NCBI GenBank assembly: GCA_031404815.1
Contig: JANNIH010000005.1
Location: 105,205 to 169,204 of the forward strand
Source: DASYKS01 sp031404815
GTDB lineage: Bacteria > Acidobacteriota > Thermoanaerobaculia > Multivoradales > UBA5704
Direction of reading: 5' to 3'
Length of the DNA stretch: 64,000 nt
Both the position numbers and the translations under genes were made by a program. The notes under the pieces are model-generated. The model had not been told where the DNA came from. It was given only the letters and a program-made list of their open reading frames with translations, and ran no database searches. Positions 28,324 through 38,116 of the stretch are shown piece by piece; within the stretch, counting starts at the first letter, position 1; every line of letters begins with the position of its first letter.

Positions 28324-30429
28324 CTACCCCTTCCCGGCCCGGCCTGCCGCCCGCTTCATCAGCTGCTCCTGGCTGTTGCGCGCCTCTTCGCCCGGAGCCG
28401 GGCGGCGTTGCACGTAGGTGCCGTCGGAGTGTAGGTCCCAGGCTTTGACGTTGTCGGCGAGCTGGAGGTCGATCAGGACGCGCAGCTCGGCCTGGAGGCC
28501 TGAGTCTTCGACCGGAGCGATCGCTTCCACCCGGTAGTCGAGGTTGCGCGACATCCAGTCGGCCGAGCCGATGAAGTAGTCGGGCCGGCCGCCATTGCCG
28601 AAGTAGAAGATCCGGGCGTGCTCTAAGAACCGACCGACGATCGACACCACACGGACCGTCTCGCTACGACCGGCGACCCCCGGCCGGAGCCGACAGATGC
28701 CGCGGACAATCAGATCGATCTCGACCCCCTGCGCGCTCGCGTCGTAGAGCGCTTCGACGATCTGCGGATCTTCGAGCGAGTTCATCTTGGCCAGAACATG
28801 CCCGCCGCGCCCGGCCTTCTGGTGCTCGACCTCGCGCGCGATCAGCTCGAGAAAGCGGCTGCGCATGTTGAACGGCGCCACCAAGAGCTTCTGGAAGGTC
28901 GGCCGGTGGACGTAACCGGTGAGCACGTTGAACAGCTGACCGACATCCGCCGCGAGCGCCTCGTTGCAGCTGAACAGGCCGAGGTCCGTGTAGACCCGTG
29001 CGGTCTCGGCGTTGTAGTTGCCGGTCGCGATGTGCACGTAGGTGCGGATCGCGTCCTTCTCTTGGCGAACCACGAGCGCCACTTTCGTGTGGGTCTTGAA
29101 GCCGACGACGCCATAGGCGACGTGGGCGCCCGCCTCTTCGAGCGCCTCGGCCCAACCGATGTTGCGCTCTTCGTCGAAGCGCGCCTTGATCTCGATGGTC
29201 GCCGCCACCTGCTTGCCGGTTCCGGCGGCGCGGATCAACGAGCGCATCACCGAGGAGTCCGACGACGTGCGGTAGAGCGTCTGCTTGATCCCGAGCACGG
29301 CAGGGTCGTCGGCTGCGGCGTCGAGCAAGCGCTGCACGCTCGCAGGGAACGAATCGTACGGATGGTGGACCAGCAGATCGCCGGCCGCGATCGCGCGGAA
29401 AATATCGGCTTCTTCGCCCGGCTCGCCGTGGAGGCGCGGCGGCGTCTGCGGCGTCCAGGTCCGGAACTTGAGCGCCGGCAACGGCGCCGCGCACAGCACG
29501 CTCAGGTCTTTAAGCCCGAGCGGCGCCTCGAGTTCGTAGACCTCGTCGGTCGCGATCTCGAGTTCTTCGCACAGCAGCTCGCACATCCAGTCGGGCATCC
29601 CGGTCTCGATCTCGATCCGCACCACCGTGGCGAAGCGGCGCTCGCGCAGCTCTTCTTGGATCGATTCGAGCAGGTCGTCGGCCGGCTCTTCGTAGCGTTG
29701 GACGTCGGCGTTGCGGGTGACCCGAAACGGATGGCAGGCGACGATCTCCATCCCCGGGAACAGGCGCACCAGGTGGTGTTTGATCACCTCTTCGAGAGCC
29801 ACGTAGCGAAGTGTGCCCGGCAGCTGGAGGAAGCGCGGCAGACTGCCCGGCACCTTCACCCGCGCGAAACGGACCTTCTCTTCCCCCGGCGCGCGCACGG
29901 CTACCGCGAGCGAGATCGACAGGTTCGAGATGAATGGGAACGGGTGCGCCGGATCGACCGCGAGCGGCGTGAGGATCGGAAAGAGCCGCTTGTCGAACTC
30001 GCCGCCGAGGTACGTTCGCTCCTCGTCGGCGAGCCCGTCCCAACCGACGATCTCGAGCCCGTGGCGGGAGAGAGCAGGGCGCACCTCTTCGCGCAGCAGC
30101 CGGCGCTGCCGTTCGAGCAACGGGCGCACGCGATCTTCGATCTCGGCGAGCTGCTGGCGCGGTGTACGGCCGTCGGGTGTGAGCTGGCGCAGGTTGCTCG
30201 CCACCTGCTGCTTCAACCCCCCCACCCGCTTCATGAAGAACTCGTCGAGATTGCTGTCGAAGATCGCGACGAAACGAAGCCGCTCGAGCAGCGGGTTGGT
30301 CGCGTCTTCCGCCTCGGCGAGCACCCGGGCGTTGAAATCGATCCAGGAGATCTCGCGGTTGAAGAATAAGGCCGGAGCTTCCGATGCGGTGGACGGGGGG
30401 CGGCGGGGGCGTTTCTTGGGAGTGGCCAC
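28324..30429 (-). CDS. ppk1: Polyphosphate kinase 1
   Basis: 701 residues from GTG 30429 (VATPKKRPRRPP), chosen because AGAGG lies upstream; an ATG at 30504 lacks a ribosome site. The N-domain begins LFFNREISWIDFNARVLAEA, followed by the H domain, then the catalytic C-domains with GIKQTLYRTSSDSSVMRSLI, ARFDEERNIGWAEALEEAGA, the phospho-His in YVHIATGNYNAETARVYTDL and the DWMSRNLDYRVEA-type segment near the C-terminus. It polymerises ATP gamma-phosphate into polyphosphate. Together with ppx, phoB, phoR and phoU nearby it defines a phosphate-storage block. Confidence 0.96.
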   Translation of the reverse strand: MATPKKRPRRPPSTASEAPALFFNREISWIDFNARVLAEAEDATNPLLERLRFVAIFDSNLDEFFMKRVGGLKQQVASNLRQLTPDGRTPRQQLAEIEDRVRPLLERQRRLLREEVRPALSRHGLEIVGWDGLADEERTYLGGEFDKRLFPILTPLAVDPAHPFPFISNLSISLAVAVRAPGEEKVRFARVKVPGSLPRFLQLPGTLRYVALEEVIKHHLVRLFPGMEIVACHPFRVTRNADVQRYEEPADDLLESIQEELRERRFATVVRIEIETGMPDWMCELLCEELEIATDEVYELEAPLGLKDLSVLCAAPLPALKFRTWTPQTPPRLHGEPGEEADIFRAIAAGDLLVHHPYDSFPASVQRLLDAAADDPAVLGIKQTLYRTSSDSSVMRSLIRAAGTGKQVAATIEIKARFDEERNIGWAEALEEAGAHVAYGVVGFKTHTKVALVVRQEKDAIRTYVHIATGNYNAETARVYTDLGLFSCNEALAADVGQLFNVLTGYVHRPTFQKLLVAPFNMRSRFLELIAREVEHQKAGRGGHVLAKMNSLEDPQIVEALYDASAQGVEIDLIVRGICRLRPGVAGRSETVRVVSIVGRFLEHARIFYFGNGGRPDYFIGSADWMSRNLDYRVEAIAPVEDSGLQAELRVLIDLQLADNVKAWDLHSDGTYVQRRPAPGEEARNSQEQLMKRAAGRAGKG

Positions 30430-30571
30430 AGGATGGGTCCTCTCGGGGCAAAGATCGAAATGAGGCGAGATGCTGCCACGGCGACGGACACCGCGGGGTG
30501 ACATCGGCGTGACAGCGGGGATTGTAGGACGATCCCTACGGCTTCGCTCAGGGATCGGCAGCTCGCCCGCC

Positions 30572-31387
30572 TCACCTCACCCGTTTCGCGGTCACGAGTA
30601 GGCCAGGGTCCCAGACCGTTACGGTCGAGGCTGGGGTCTCCGCGGAAAAACGGATGCGCACCGCCTCGGCCCCGGCCGGGGAGAACGCCCGTTCTCCCCG
30701 GTGCGCCAGGCCCCTCGGCGCGCCGTCCGCCCGGCGCACCGCGAGGTTTTTGCCGGAGGCGCCCACCTGGGCCATCTCGACCACCAGGACGTCCTGTTTC
30801 CCCGGGCCGAACGAATAGCTGCCGAGCAGGGCGTCGCGATCGGAGTCGGCGAGCGGTTCTAGGGTGAACTTCGGGTCCGCATCGCCCAGCGCTTCGAGAT
30901 GGCGCAGCACGGGCAGCGCCCGCTCGCCCCCGGCCTTCGCATGGGTGAGCAGGGTGATCCCATGCGGCCCGGTGATCTTTCGTATGCCGGGCGCAGCGGC
31001 GACCCAAGCTTTCACCACCTCGAGTTGCCCGAGCATGGTCGCCGAGAACAGATCGGGGCGCGCCCCGTGCGCGATCAACAGTTCGGCGATCTCCCGGTTG
31101 CCGACATGAGACGCCGCACCGAGCGCGCTTTCAAAATCGCCGAAACCCCAATCCCAAGTCGCCCGGGCAAGCGCCGGCCGCCCGAGGACCAGCTCTTTCA
31201 CCCGGGCGAAGTTGAAGTGGGAAACCGTGACCATCTCGTGCACCAGCTCCGGCGGTTCGGCCGGAAAGGAGTCGGGCACGGCAGCCGAGGCGGGTCGGGC
31301 CGGGCTCGCCAGATTGGCGGGAAAGCTCGGGCGGGCGAGCAGAAGGGTCGAGCCGGCAGCGATCAGGTGGCGACGGGAGAGGGGCAT
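30572..31387 (-). CDS. Exported ankyrin-repeat-like protein
   Basis: 271 residues from ATG 31387 with GGAGG seven bases upstream. The N-terminus MPLSRRHLIAAGSTLLLARP has a twin-Arg followed by a hydrophobic stretch, suggesting Tat export. The middle (about 55-165) contains ankyrin-type helices: ALGAASHVGNREIAELLIAH and GARPDLFSATMLGQLEVVKA, then a TLLTHAKAGGERALPVLRHL unit. The C-terminal ~90 residues form a beta-rich domain (VLVVEMAQVGASGKNLAVRR). Likely a periplasmic protein-binding protein; ligand unknown. Confidence 0.7.
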   Translation of the reverse strand: MPLSRRHLIAAGSTLLLARPSFPANLASPARPASAAVPDSFPAEPPELVHEMVTVSHFNFARVKELVLGRPALARATWDWGFGDFESALGAASHVGNREIAELLIAHGARPDLFSATMLGQLEVVKAWVAAAPGIRKITGPHGITLLTHAKAGGERALPVLRHLEALGDADPKFTLEPLADSDRDALLGSYSFGPGKQDVLVVEMAQVGASGKNLAVRRADGAPRGLAHRGERAFSPAGAEAVRIRFSAETPASTVTVWDPGLLVTAKRVR

Positions 31388-31618
31388 GGGTGGAACCTCC
31401 ATGTGGGGTCGATCACACGGTCGGCCCAGCGGCGTTTACCGGCGGGCGTTCACCCCGAAAGATTAGTCCGCGCCGACTCTTTCGTCCACGAACGATTTCA
31501 CCTGAACGCCATTCCTCCGCCACGCCGCGGCATCCTCGGTGGCTTACCTTGACCCGGGTCCGCCATGGAGCGGGCCGCGCAACGTCCGGGCCGAAACGAC
31601 TTGGGAGGCACCAAAACG

Positions 31619-33385
31619 ATGGCGGCACGCGTCGATCTCCACGTCCACAGCAAATTTTCGAACCGCCCGACGGAATGGCTGCTGCGCCGGGTCGCCGCCG
31701 CCGAAAGTTATACCGAACCGCTGGAGGTCTATCGGAAGGCACGCGCGCGGGGGATGGACTTCGTCACGATCTCCGACCACGACACGATCGACGGCGCGCT
31801 CGAAATCGCACACCTGCCCGGGACGTTCCTTTCGTGTGAAGTGACGACCGCATTCCCCGAGGACGGCTGCCAGATCCATCTGCTCACCCTGGGGATCACC
31901 GAGCGGCAGTTCCGCGAGATCGACCGCCTGCGCGGCGACCTCTACGAGCTGCGCGACTATCTACGGGAGGAGGGGGTCCTCTGCTCGGTGGCCCATCCGC
32001 TGTTCCGGGTCAACGAGCGCCTGAGTGTGGCGCACGTCGAGAAGCTGCTCGTTCTATTCAACCGGTTCGAAGCGATCAACGGCATCCACGATGCCGGGGT
32101 GAACGCTCTCGTGCGGCGGATCTTTTCCGGCCTGACCCCCGACGCGATCTTCGATCTCGCAACCCGCCATCGCCTGGAGCCCTGGGGGTTAGAGCCCTGG
32201 GAGAAAAGCTTTACCGGCGGTAGCGACGATCACGGCGGGCATTTCATCGCCACCACCTGGACCGAAACGCCCGACGCCGTCGAGGCGTTCGATTTCCTCG
32301 CCCATCTGCGCGCCGGTCGTGCGGAGCCGGGAGGCGAGGTCGGATCGAGCCGGCGCCTGACTCAAAGCCTGTACGCGATCGCCGCGGATTGGCACCGGCG
32401 CGCGGTGCCGTTCTGGGCGTTTGGCGCCCGGCGCGACCCGCTCGCCAAGCTGCTGCGCGAGCTTGCGGCAGGACCCCGTCCAGGCGAAGCGAAGCGCGGT
32501 CCGGAATCGGTGGGCCTGTCCGGTTTGGGGCGCGATCCGGTCGCCCGAGCGGCGGCGGCGGGCCGCGCGGCGTTCGAGGCGATGGGCAAGAAGTTTATGC
32601 GCCGGCTATCGCGCGGGCGGTTCGCTTCGGCGTTCGAGGCGCTCGGCGAGATCGCGCCGATCGGCTTGGCGCTCGCGCCCCATCTGATCTCGCTGCGCGC
32701 CCAGCACAAGGATCGCGATCTGATCCGCGCCGCCGCAGCACGCTTCGGCGCCGGAGCGGCGGAATCGGAGCATCGCCTCTGGCTGGTCGATGATCCCGCC
32801 GATCTTAAGCATCCGAGCGCCGCGGCGCGCGGCCTGATCGAGGCGAACCGCGCCCAAGGCGGCACCCTTGAGGCGGCGGTCCTTGGCAGCGCCCGGGGCG
32901 TCGATTCCTCCGTGCCGTTGCGCGTGTTCACCCCCTGGCTCGAGCTGCCGCTCGGCGCGGACGAAGGCGCGCCTTCGGCAACCCTCGCGGTGCCGCCGAT
33001 CCTCGAAATTCTCGATCTGTGCGAACGCGAACGCTATTGCGAAATCGTGGTCGGTACGCCGGGTCCTTTGGGCCTCGTCGGCCTGCTCGCGGCGCGCCTG
33101 CTCGGCGTGCCGCTGGTGGCGTTGGTGCGCACGGACGTGCCCGCCATCGTGCAGCGGATCACCCGCGAGGTGTTCCTCGAAGACCTCTCGCGCGACCTGG
33201 TTCGCTGGTTCTACGGCGCGGCCGATCGCCTTCTGGTCGCCACCCGGTTCGAACGGGAGCTGTTGGTGGCGGACGGCTTTGCGTCCGAGCGGATCGAGAT
33301 CGTGGGCGATCTCGAAGCGATCTACGAAGGAGCGGGTTTCCTGCCTGGCGGCCAGGCTTTCGCCGCCTCGGGTGGGGACCGCTGA
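31619..33385 (+). CDS. PHP-domain metal phosphoesterase fused to a glycosyltransferase-4-like domain
   Basis: 588 residues from ATG 31619 with GGGAGG upstream. Residues 1-250 are a PHP domain: RVDLHVHSKFS, FVTISDHDTIDGA, LCSVAHPLFRVNE and FTGGSDDHGG supply the His/Asp metal ligands. Residues ~350-588 resemble the N-terminal half of a GT-B (GT4) transferase: IAPIGLALAPHL, LRVFTPWLELPL, IVVGTPGPLGLVGLLAARLL and LLVATRFERELLVADGFASE, ending before the usual donor-site domain. Such PHP-glycosyltransferase fusions occur in environmental bacteria; phosphoester or sugar-nucleotide metabolism is likely, the substrate unknown. Confidence 0.75.
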   Translation: MAARVDLHVHSKFSNRPTEWLLRRVAAAESYTEPLEVYRKARARGMDFVTISDHDTIDGALEIAHLPGTFLSCEVTTAFPEDGCQIHLLTLGITERQFREIDRLRGDLYELRDYLREEGVLCSVAHPLFRVNERLSVAHVEKLLVLFNRFEAINGIHDAGVNALVRRIFSGLTPDAIFDLATRHRLEPWGLEPWEKSFTGGSDDHGGHFIATTWTETPDAVEAFDFLAHLRAGRAEPGGEVGSSRRLTQSLYAIAADWHRRAVPFWAFGARRDPLAKLLRELAAGPRPGEAKRGPESVGLSGLGRDPVARAAAAGRAAFEAMGKKFMRRLSRGRFASAFEALGEIAPIGLALAPHLISLRAQHKDRDLIRAAAARFGAGAAESEHRLWLVDDPADLKHPSAAARGLIEANRAQGGTLEAAVLGSARGVDSSVPLRVFTPWLELPLGADEGAPSATLAVPPILEILDLCERERYCEIVVGTPGPLGLVGLLAARLLGVPLVALVRTDVPAIVQRITREVFLEDLSRDLVRWFYGAADRLLVATRFERELLVADGFASERIEIVGDLEAIYEGAGFLPGGQAFAASGGDR

Positions 33386-33430
33386 GCCGGCTCTGGGCAC
33401 GATCCGAGCCGAGCGCCGGAATCCGCTAGC

Positions 33431-35122
33431 ATGGTGTCGATGCCCTTCCCTGTCGAGCTGTCCGTACAACGCTTAGGACTCACCCACCCGCCGGTCGATT
33501 CGGGCGCTTCCGATCGTCCGATCGCCCCGGCGCTGGCCGCGATCGATGTCGGCTCGAACTCGATCCACATGATCGTCGTCGCCCCGGAAGCCAACGGCGC
33601 CTACCGGGTGCTCGGCCGTGAACGCGAGATGGTCCGCCTGGGCCGTTCCGCGTTCGGAATCGTCGGTGCCGGCGGGGATCTCTCGGAGCAGGCGATGGAG
33701 GACGGCCTGCTCGCGCTGGTCAAGATGATCACGCTCGCGTCGCTGCGTGGCGCCGGCCGAATCGTCGCGGTGGCGACCAGCGCGGTGCGTGAAGCGGGCA
33801 ACGGCGAGGAGTTCCTCGCCCGGGTGCGCGCCCAGACCGGGATCGAGGTGCAGCGCCTATCCGGCGAAGACGAAGGCGCCCTGATCTACCGGGCGGTGCG
33901 CGAGGTGGTCGATCTCGGCACCGGCGATGCGGTGATCATCGATGTCGGAGGCGGGAGCACCGAGTGGGTTGCGACCCGGCAGGGGGAGCTGGTCTCGGTC
34001 GTGAGTTTGCGGCTCGGCTCGTTGCGTTGCGTCGGCGCACTATCGGGCGATCCGCCGGGCGCGCGTGCGATCGAACGGTTGCGCCGCACGATCCGCGAAC
34101 GGTTGAAGAGCGAGGTGCCGAGCGGGAAGGTGTCCCGGCTGGTCGCCACCTCGGGCACCGCAGTCTGCTGCGCCGACCTGATCGCCGATTTCCTCGCCCT
34201 GGAGAAATCGCCGATCCGAGCGGGCGGCCGTGCGGGTACGGCGACCGCCGCGGCACCTCGCCCGGCGAAAGCGGGCTTGCGGGAGGTCAAGCTGCGCGAT
34301 CTCTCCGCGCTGGTCCAACGGCTCGCGCGGCTGCCCCGCCAAGAGGTTGCGGCCTTGCCCTCGGTCGGCCCGCCGCGCGCCGAGTCGCTTCTCGCCGGGG
34401 CGATCCTGATCGAAGAGCTGGTTCGCCATGCCGGCGCCCAGAAGTTTCTGGTCTCGGATCGAGCGTTACGCGAAGGGCTGGTGCTCGCGGCGCTCGGCCA
34501 GCCGATCCCCCGCGGCGCCGACCCGGACGACCTGCGCCGACGCCAGGTGCTGCGCCTGGCCGAGCGCACCGAGAGCGTCCACCCGCACAGCCTGCAGACC
34601 GCCCGGCTCGCGATTCGGCTGTTCGACCTCACCGCTTCGCTCCACGGCCTCGGCCGGCGCGAGCGCGAATGGCTCGAATACGCGGCGCTGCTCCACGATA
34701 TCGGCTACTCAATCCACTACAAGAAGCACCACGAGCACAGCTTCTATCTGATCCAAAACGCGGCGCTCGACGCGTTCGACCCAAGCGAAATCGAGATCGT
34801 CGCCCGGGTCGCCCGCTTCCATCGCGGCGCGGCACCGAAACCCACCCACCCCGCGCTCGCCGGTTCGAAACCCTGGCAACAAAAGACGATCCGCACGCTT
34901 GCCGCGCTCCTGCGGGTGGCCGACGCCCTCGACCGCACCCACGCCTCGCGCGTCGAACAGATCTACTGCTCGATCCGGCCGAAACGGGTCAAGCTCGAAG
35001 TGATCTCCCCTTACTCCGTCGACCTCGAGCTCGACGCGGCGATCGAGCACGGCCGCCTGTTCGAAAAGGTGTTCGAGCGCCGACTCGCGGTCCGCCAGGG
35101 CCTCGAGACCGCGTCCTCCTGA
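33431..35122 (+). CDS. ppx: Ppx/GppA exopolyphosphatase with C-terminal HD domain
   Basis: 563 residues. The actin-like ATPase fold has the two phosphate loops AAIDVGSNSIHMIVV (about 36-50) and VIIDVGGGSTEWVATRQG (about 168-185), with the catalytic Glu region RLSGEDEGALIY. The C-terminal third is an HD phosphohydrolase-like domain: EYAALLHDIGYSIHYKKHHE, as in long Ppx forms. It hydrolyses polyphosphate and/or pppGpp. ATG 33431 has a weak ribosome site; ATG 33440 is a possible alternative. Neighbouring phoBR, phoU and ppk1 support a role in phosphate balance. Confidence 0.92.
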   Translation: MVSMPFPVELSVQRLGLTHPPVDSGASDRPIAPALAAIDVGSNSIHMIVVAPEANGAYRVLGREREMVRLGRSAFGIVGAGGDLSEQAMEDGLLALVKMITLASLRGAGRIVAVATSAVREAGNGEEFLARVRAQTGIEVQRLSGEDEGALIYRAVREVVDLGTGDAVIIDVGGGSTEWVATRQGELVSVVSLRLGSLRCVGALSGDPPGARAIERLRRTIRERLKSEVPSGKVSRLVATSGTAVCCADLIADFLALEKSPIRAGGRAGTATAAAPRPAKAGLREVKLRDLSALVQRLARLPRQEVAALPSVGPPRAESLLAGAILIEELVRHAGAQKFLVSDRALREGLVLAALGQPIPRGADPDDLRRRQVLRLAERTESVHPHSLQTARLAIRLFDLTASLHGLGRREREWLEYAALLHDIGYSIHYKKHHEHSFYLIQNAALDAFDPSEIEIVARVARFHRGAAPKPTHPALAGSKPWQQKTIRTLAALLRVADALDRTHASRVEQIYCSIRPKRVKLEVISPYSVDLELDAAIEHGRLFEKVFERRLAVRQGLETASS

Positions 35123-35468
35123 AGCGGGCGCACCCCCCCAATTCGCCCCGATGTAAGAATCTCACCCTGGTCAAAACGCCCGGCGACTCGACGTAAATCA
35201 CGCTGTCACAAAGAGTTAACACATCAGTCACCGGCCGGCCGCGCAATTCTGTGGAAATCTGCCAACCAGGGCGATGCAAAGCCTGCCCCGGGTTCTTGGC
35301 GGAGAAATCGACATGATTGAAAACAAACGACTTGCGGCGATTGCACAGGTCTCTGTTCAAAACGCGCAAAATCCCTTGGGGAAAGCGGCCTCTAGCCCCT
35401 CGAACCCGGCTTTTTCCTCAATGTTTTCCACAGGATCTGTGGAATCTCGCATGCTAGGCTCCCAGCCA
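35123..35468 (+). promoter_or_regulatory. phoB upstream region with a perfect inverted repeat
   Basis: 346 bases without a credible gene. TTCCACAG (35426-35433) and CTGTGGAA (35437-35444) form a perfect inverted repeat around GAT, 25 bases before the phoB start, and a further CTGTGGAA half-site lies at 35249-35256. CTGTCAC at 35203-35209 resembles half of a Pho box. The repeat is well placed for an operator. The half-sites also resemble DnaA boxes with mismatches. Confidence 0.5.
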
Positions 35469-36203
35469 ATGACCCGCGAACGAATTCTGATCGTCGAAGA
35501 CGAGCCGGACATCGCCGAGGTGCTGCGCTACAACCTCGAGAAGGAGGGGTTCCGTGTCGAGATCGCCGGGCGCGGCGAGATCGGGCTCGAAGCCGCCCGA
35601 CACGAGCCACCCCCCGACCTGATCCTGCTCGACCTGATGCTGCCGGGGATGGACGGCTTGGAAGTGATGCGCGCCTTGAAGCGCGAAACGGGGACCGCGC
35701 GCGTTCCGATCGTGATGATCACCGCCCGCGGCGAAGAGGTCGACCGAATCGTGGGGCTGGAGCTCGGCGCCGACGACTACGTGAGCAAACCCTTCTCTCC
35801 GCGCGAGGTGGTGCTGCGGGTCAAAGCCGTGCTCCGCCGTCGCCAGCCGGAGGCCGAAGGTGCGACCGGCGAACGCCTCGAAGTCGGCGAGATCCGACTC
35901 GATATCGCGGGGCATCGACTCTGGGTCCAGGAGGAGGAGGTCCCGCTCACGGCGACCGAGTTCCGCCTGTTGCGCCTGCTGATCGAGCGCGGCGGCCGGG
36001 TCCAGACCCGGGGGCAGCTGCTGAGCGACGTCTGGGGTTACGCCGAGGATATCGACAGCCGGACGGTCGATACCCACATCCGCCGCCTGCGCCGGAAGTT
36101 GGGCGCCGAGGCGGAGCGGATCGAGACGGTGATCGGGGTCGGCTACCGGCTGCGCCATGAGGCACCGGAGGTGGTTCCCGGCTCTGGCGGAAGGCCCGCT
36201 TGA
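35469..36203 (+). CDS. phoB: PhoB-type OmpR-family response regulator
   Basis: 244 residues from ATG 35469 (MTRERILIVEDEPDIAEVLR). Receiver domain with acidic pocket VEDEPD, phospho-Asp in LILLDLMLPGMDG, the conserved Thr/Ala in MITARG and Lys in YVSKPFSPRE. The C-terminal winged helix ends DSRTVDTHIRRLRRKLG and ETVIGVGYRL. A start at ATG 35451 is possible. The stop overlaps the TTG of the histidine kinase gene. Linkage to phoU, ppx and ppk1 makes a phosphate-response role likely. Confidence 0.9.
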   Translation: MTRERILIVEDEPDIAEVLRYNLEKEGFRVEIAGRGEIGLEAARHEPPPDLILLDLMLPGMDGLEVMRALKRETGTARVPIVMITARGEEVDRIVGLELGADDYVSKPFSPREVVLRVKAVLRRRQPEAEGATGERLEVGEIRLDIAGHRLWVQEEEVPLTATEFRLLRLLIERGGRVQTRGQLLSDVWGYAEDIDSRTVDTHIRRLRRKLGAEAERIETVIGVGYRLRHEAPEVVPGSGGRPA

Positions 36204-38035
36204 TCCGCCGCTCGCGGCGGTTCCGTTTCGCGCCACTCGCTCCCGCCGCCGCGGCGCTCGCGGTCGCCGCGCTGCTCCTCTGGCGTCTGCTGTCCGGACT
36301 GTTCCAAGAAGCCTCCGCTCACAACCTGCTCCAGACCGCGCGGCTGATCGCACCCGACGTCGCCGGGCGGGCCGAAACGTCGCCCGGAGCGCTCCAGGCT
36401 TGGGTCGAACAGGCTGCGACCGGTAGCGGTCTGCGCCTCACCGTGATCGCCGAGGACGGCCGCGTGATCGCTGAAAGCACCCGGCGGCTCGGCGACCTCG
36501 GTACGCTGGAGAACCACGCCGACCGTCCGGAGGTGGCCGCAGCCTTCGCGCGCGGCGAAGGTTGGGCCCCGCGCCGGAGTGCCACGACCGGCGACCCTTA
36601 TGTCTACGCCGCGCGCTCGCTCCCCGGAGCGGATGGCAGCCTGATCGTGCTCCGCCTCGGGGAGCCGCTCACGGCCCTTCGCGCCCTCTCGGGCCATCTC
36701 GCCGCCGCAATGGCGCTCGCTCTCGCCGCGGCGCTCGCGGTCGTTGGAGGCCTCGGATGGTGGAACGATCGGCGCTTGTTCCGACCGCTCTCCGCCCTCG
36801 CGGATGGCGCCGGCGAACTCGCCAACGGCCGCTATCACCATCGCGTCTCAGTCCCGGACGACGAAGAGCTCGCCGTCTTGGGGCTGGCGCTCAATCGATT
36901 GGGGGCTGCGGTCGAGCGCCAAGTCGCGGCGATCGAGCAGGAGCGCGACCATCTCCGCTCGATTCTCGCCAGCATGTCGGAAGGGGTGCTGGTGGTCGGC
37001 GCCGATCGCCGGGCCCAACTGACCAATCCGGCGTTCCAGCGGCTGTTCGGACTCTCCGGCGATGTCGCCGGGCGCGCCGTGCTCGAAGTCTTGCGCCGGC
37101 CGGAAGTCGAACGGTTGGTCGAGGCGACCTTCCGGACCGCCGATCGAGGGACCACCGGTGCCGCCGCGCTCGGCTCCGGGTCCGGATTGGAGATCGAGAT
37201 CGACGGCGAGGGCGGGGATCGGCGCACGATCGAGCTCTCAAGCGACGCGCTGTTCGACGAGGAGCGGCTCGCGGGCGCGGTGCTGGTCGCCCGCGACACC
37301 ACCGCTGTCAAGCGTCTCGACGAGATGCGCCGCGATTTCGTCGCCAACGTCTCGCACGAGCTCAAGACGCCGCTCTCCGCGATCCGCGGGTTCGCCGAGA
37401 CCCTGCGCGACGGCGCGCTCGCGGAGCCGGAGACCGCCGCCCGCTTCACCGGCCGCATCCTCGAGCACTGCCGACGCCTTCAGGCGCTCCTCGACGACCT
37501 GCTGACGCTCGGCCGCCTGGAGAGCGTGGGCGAACGCGCGGGGCGAGTACCGGTCGATCTGGTCGCGATCGCCCGCCGCGCCTTGGAAGGGGTCACGCCC
37601 GCCGCCGAGGAGCGCCGGGTCGTGCTCGATTTCGAACCGCCCCCTCTGGAGGAAGGACCGCTGATCGTGGTCGGCGACGCCGACGGCCTCGAACGGATGC
37701 TCCTGAATCTGCTCGCCAACGCGATCAAGTACAACCGCCCCTTGGGCACGGTCGATCTCCGACTGCGCCGGGATCCGGCCCAATCGGGGGTCGGGGCGGG
37801 CGGGGCGACCGCCGTGATCGAGGTCGAGGACTCCGGGATCGGGATTCCAGCCGAGGCGTTGCCCCGGCTGTTCGAGCGTTTCTACCGGGTGGACAAAGGG
37901 CGCTCGCGCGACGAGGGGGGTACCGGCCTCGGTCTGTCGATCGTCAAGCACGTCGCACAGACCCACGGCGGCCAGGTCGAGGTCCAGAGCCGCATCGGCC
38001 AGGGCTCGATCTTCCGCGTCCGCCTGCCGGCTTGA
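36200..38035 (+). CDS. phoR: PhoR-type sensor histidine kinase
   Basis: 611 residues from TTG 36200, overlapping the phoB stop. Two membrane segments (about 12-30 and 165-190) bracket a ~130-residue periplasmic sensor region, followed by a HAMP-like segment (about 190-245), a PAS domain (about 250-370; SMSEGVLVVGADRRAQLTNP), HisKA with the phospho-His in FVANVSHELKTPLSAIRGF and HATPase_c with NLLANAIKYN, DSGIGIP and GGTGLGLSIVKH. Presence of PAS and coupling to phoB match PhoR. Confidence 0.9.
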   Translation: MIRRSRRFRFAPLAPAAAALAVAALLLWRLLSGLFQEASAHNLLQTARLIAPDVAGRAETSPGALQAWVEQAATGSGLRLTVIAEDGRVIAESTRRLGDLGTLENHADRPEVAAAFARGEGWAPRRSATTGDPYVYAARSLPGADGSLIVLRLGEPLTALRALSGHLAAAMALALAAALAVVGGLGWWNDRRLFRPLSALADGAGELANGRYHHRVSVPDDEELAVLGLALNRLGAAVERQVAAIEQERDHLRSILASMSEGVLVVGADRRAQLTNPAFQRLFGLSGDVAGRAVLEVLRRPEVERLVEATFRTADRGTTGAAALGSGSGLEIEIDGEGGDRRTIELSSDALFDEERLAGAVLVARDTTAVKRLDEMRRDFVANVSHELKTPLSAIRGFAETLRDGALAEPETAARFTGRILEHCRRLQALLDDLLTLGRLESVGERAGRVPVDLVAIARRALEGVTPAAEERRVVLDFEPPPLEEGPLIVVGDADGLERMLLNLLANAIKYNRPLGTVDLRLRRDPAQSGVGAGGATAVIEVEDSGIGIPAEALPRLFERFYRVDKGRSRDEGGTGLGLSIVKHVAQTHGGQVEVQSRIGQGSIFRVRLPA

Positions 38036-38116
38036 GTCCGACGCCTCGACTTTCCGTCACTCGACCGCGACCCGCGCGCCGCGGAGAGGACGCCGCCACG
38101 GCGCAGGATAGCGCCC

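Noticed and set aside
35249..35444. Replication origin based on DnaA-box-like sequences
   Set aside because: Only three imperfect sites, no AT-rich unwinding region, and no dnaA/dnaN linkage; treated as operator candidates instead.
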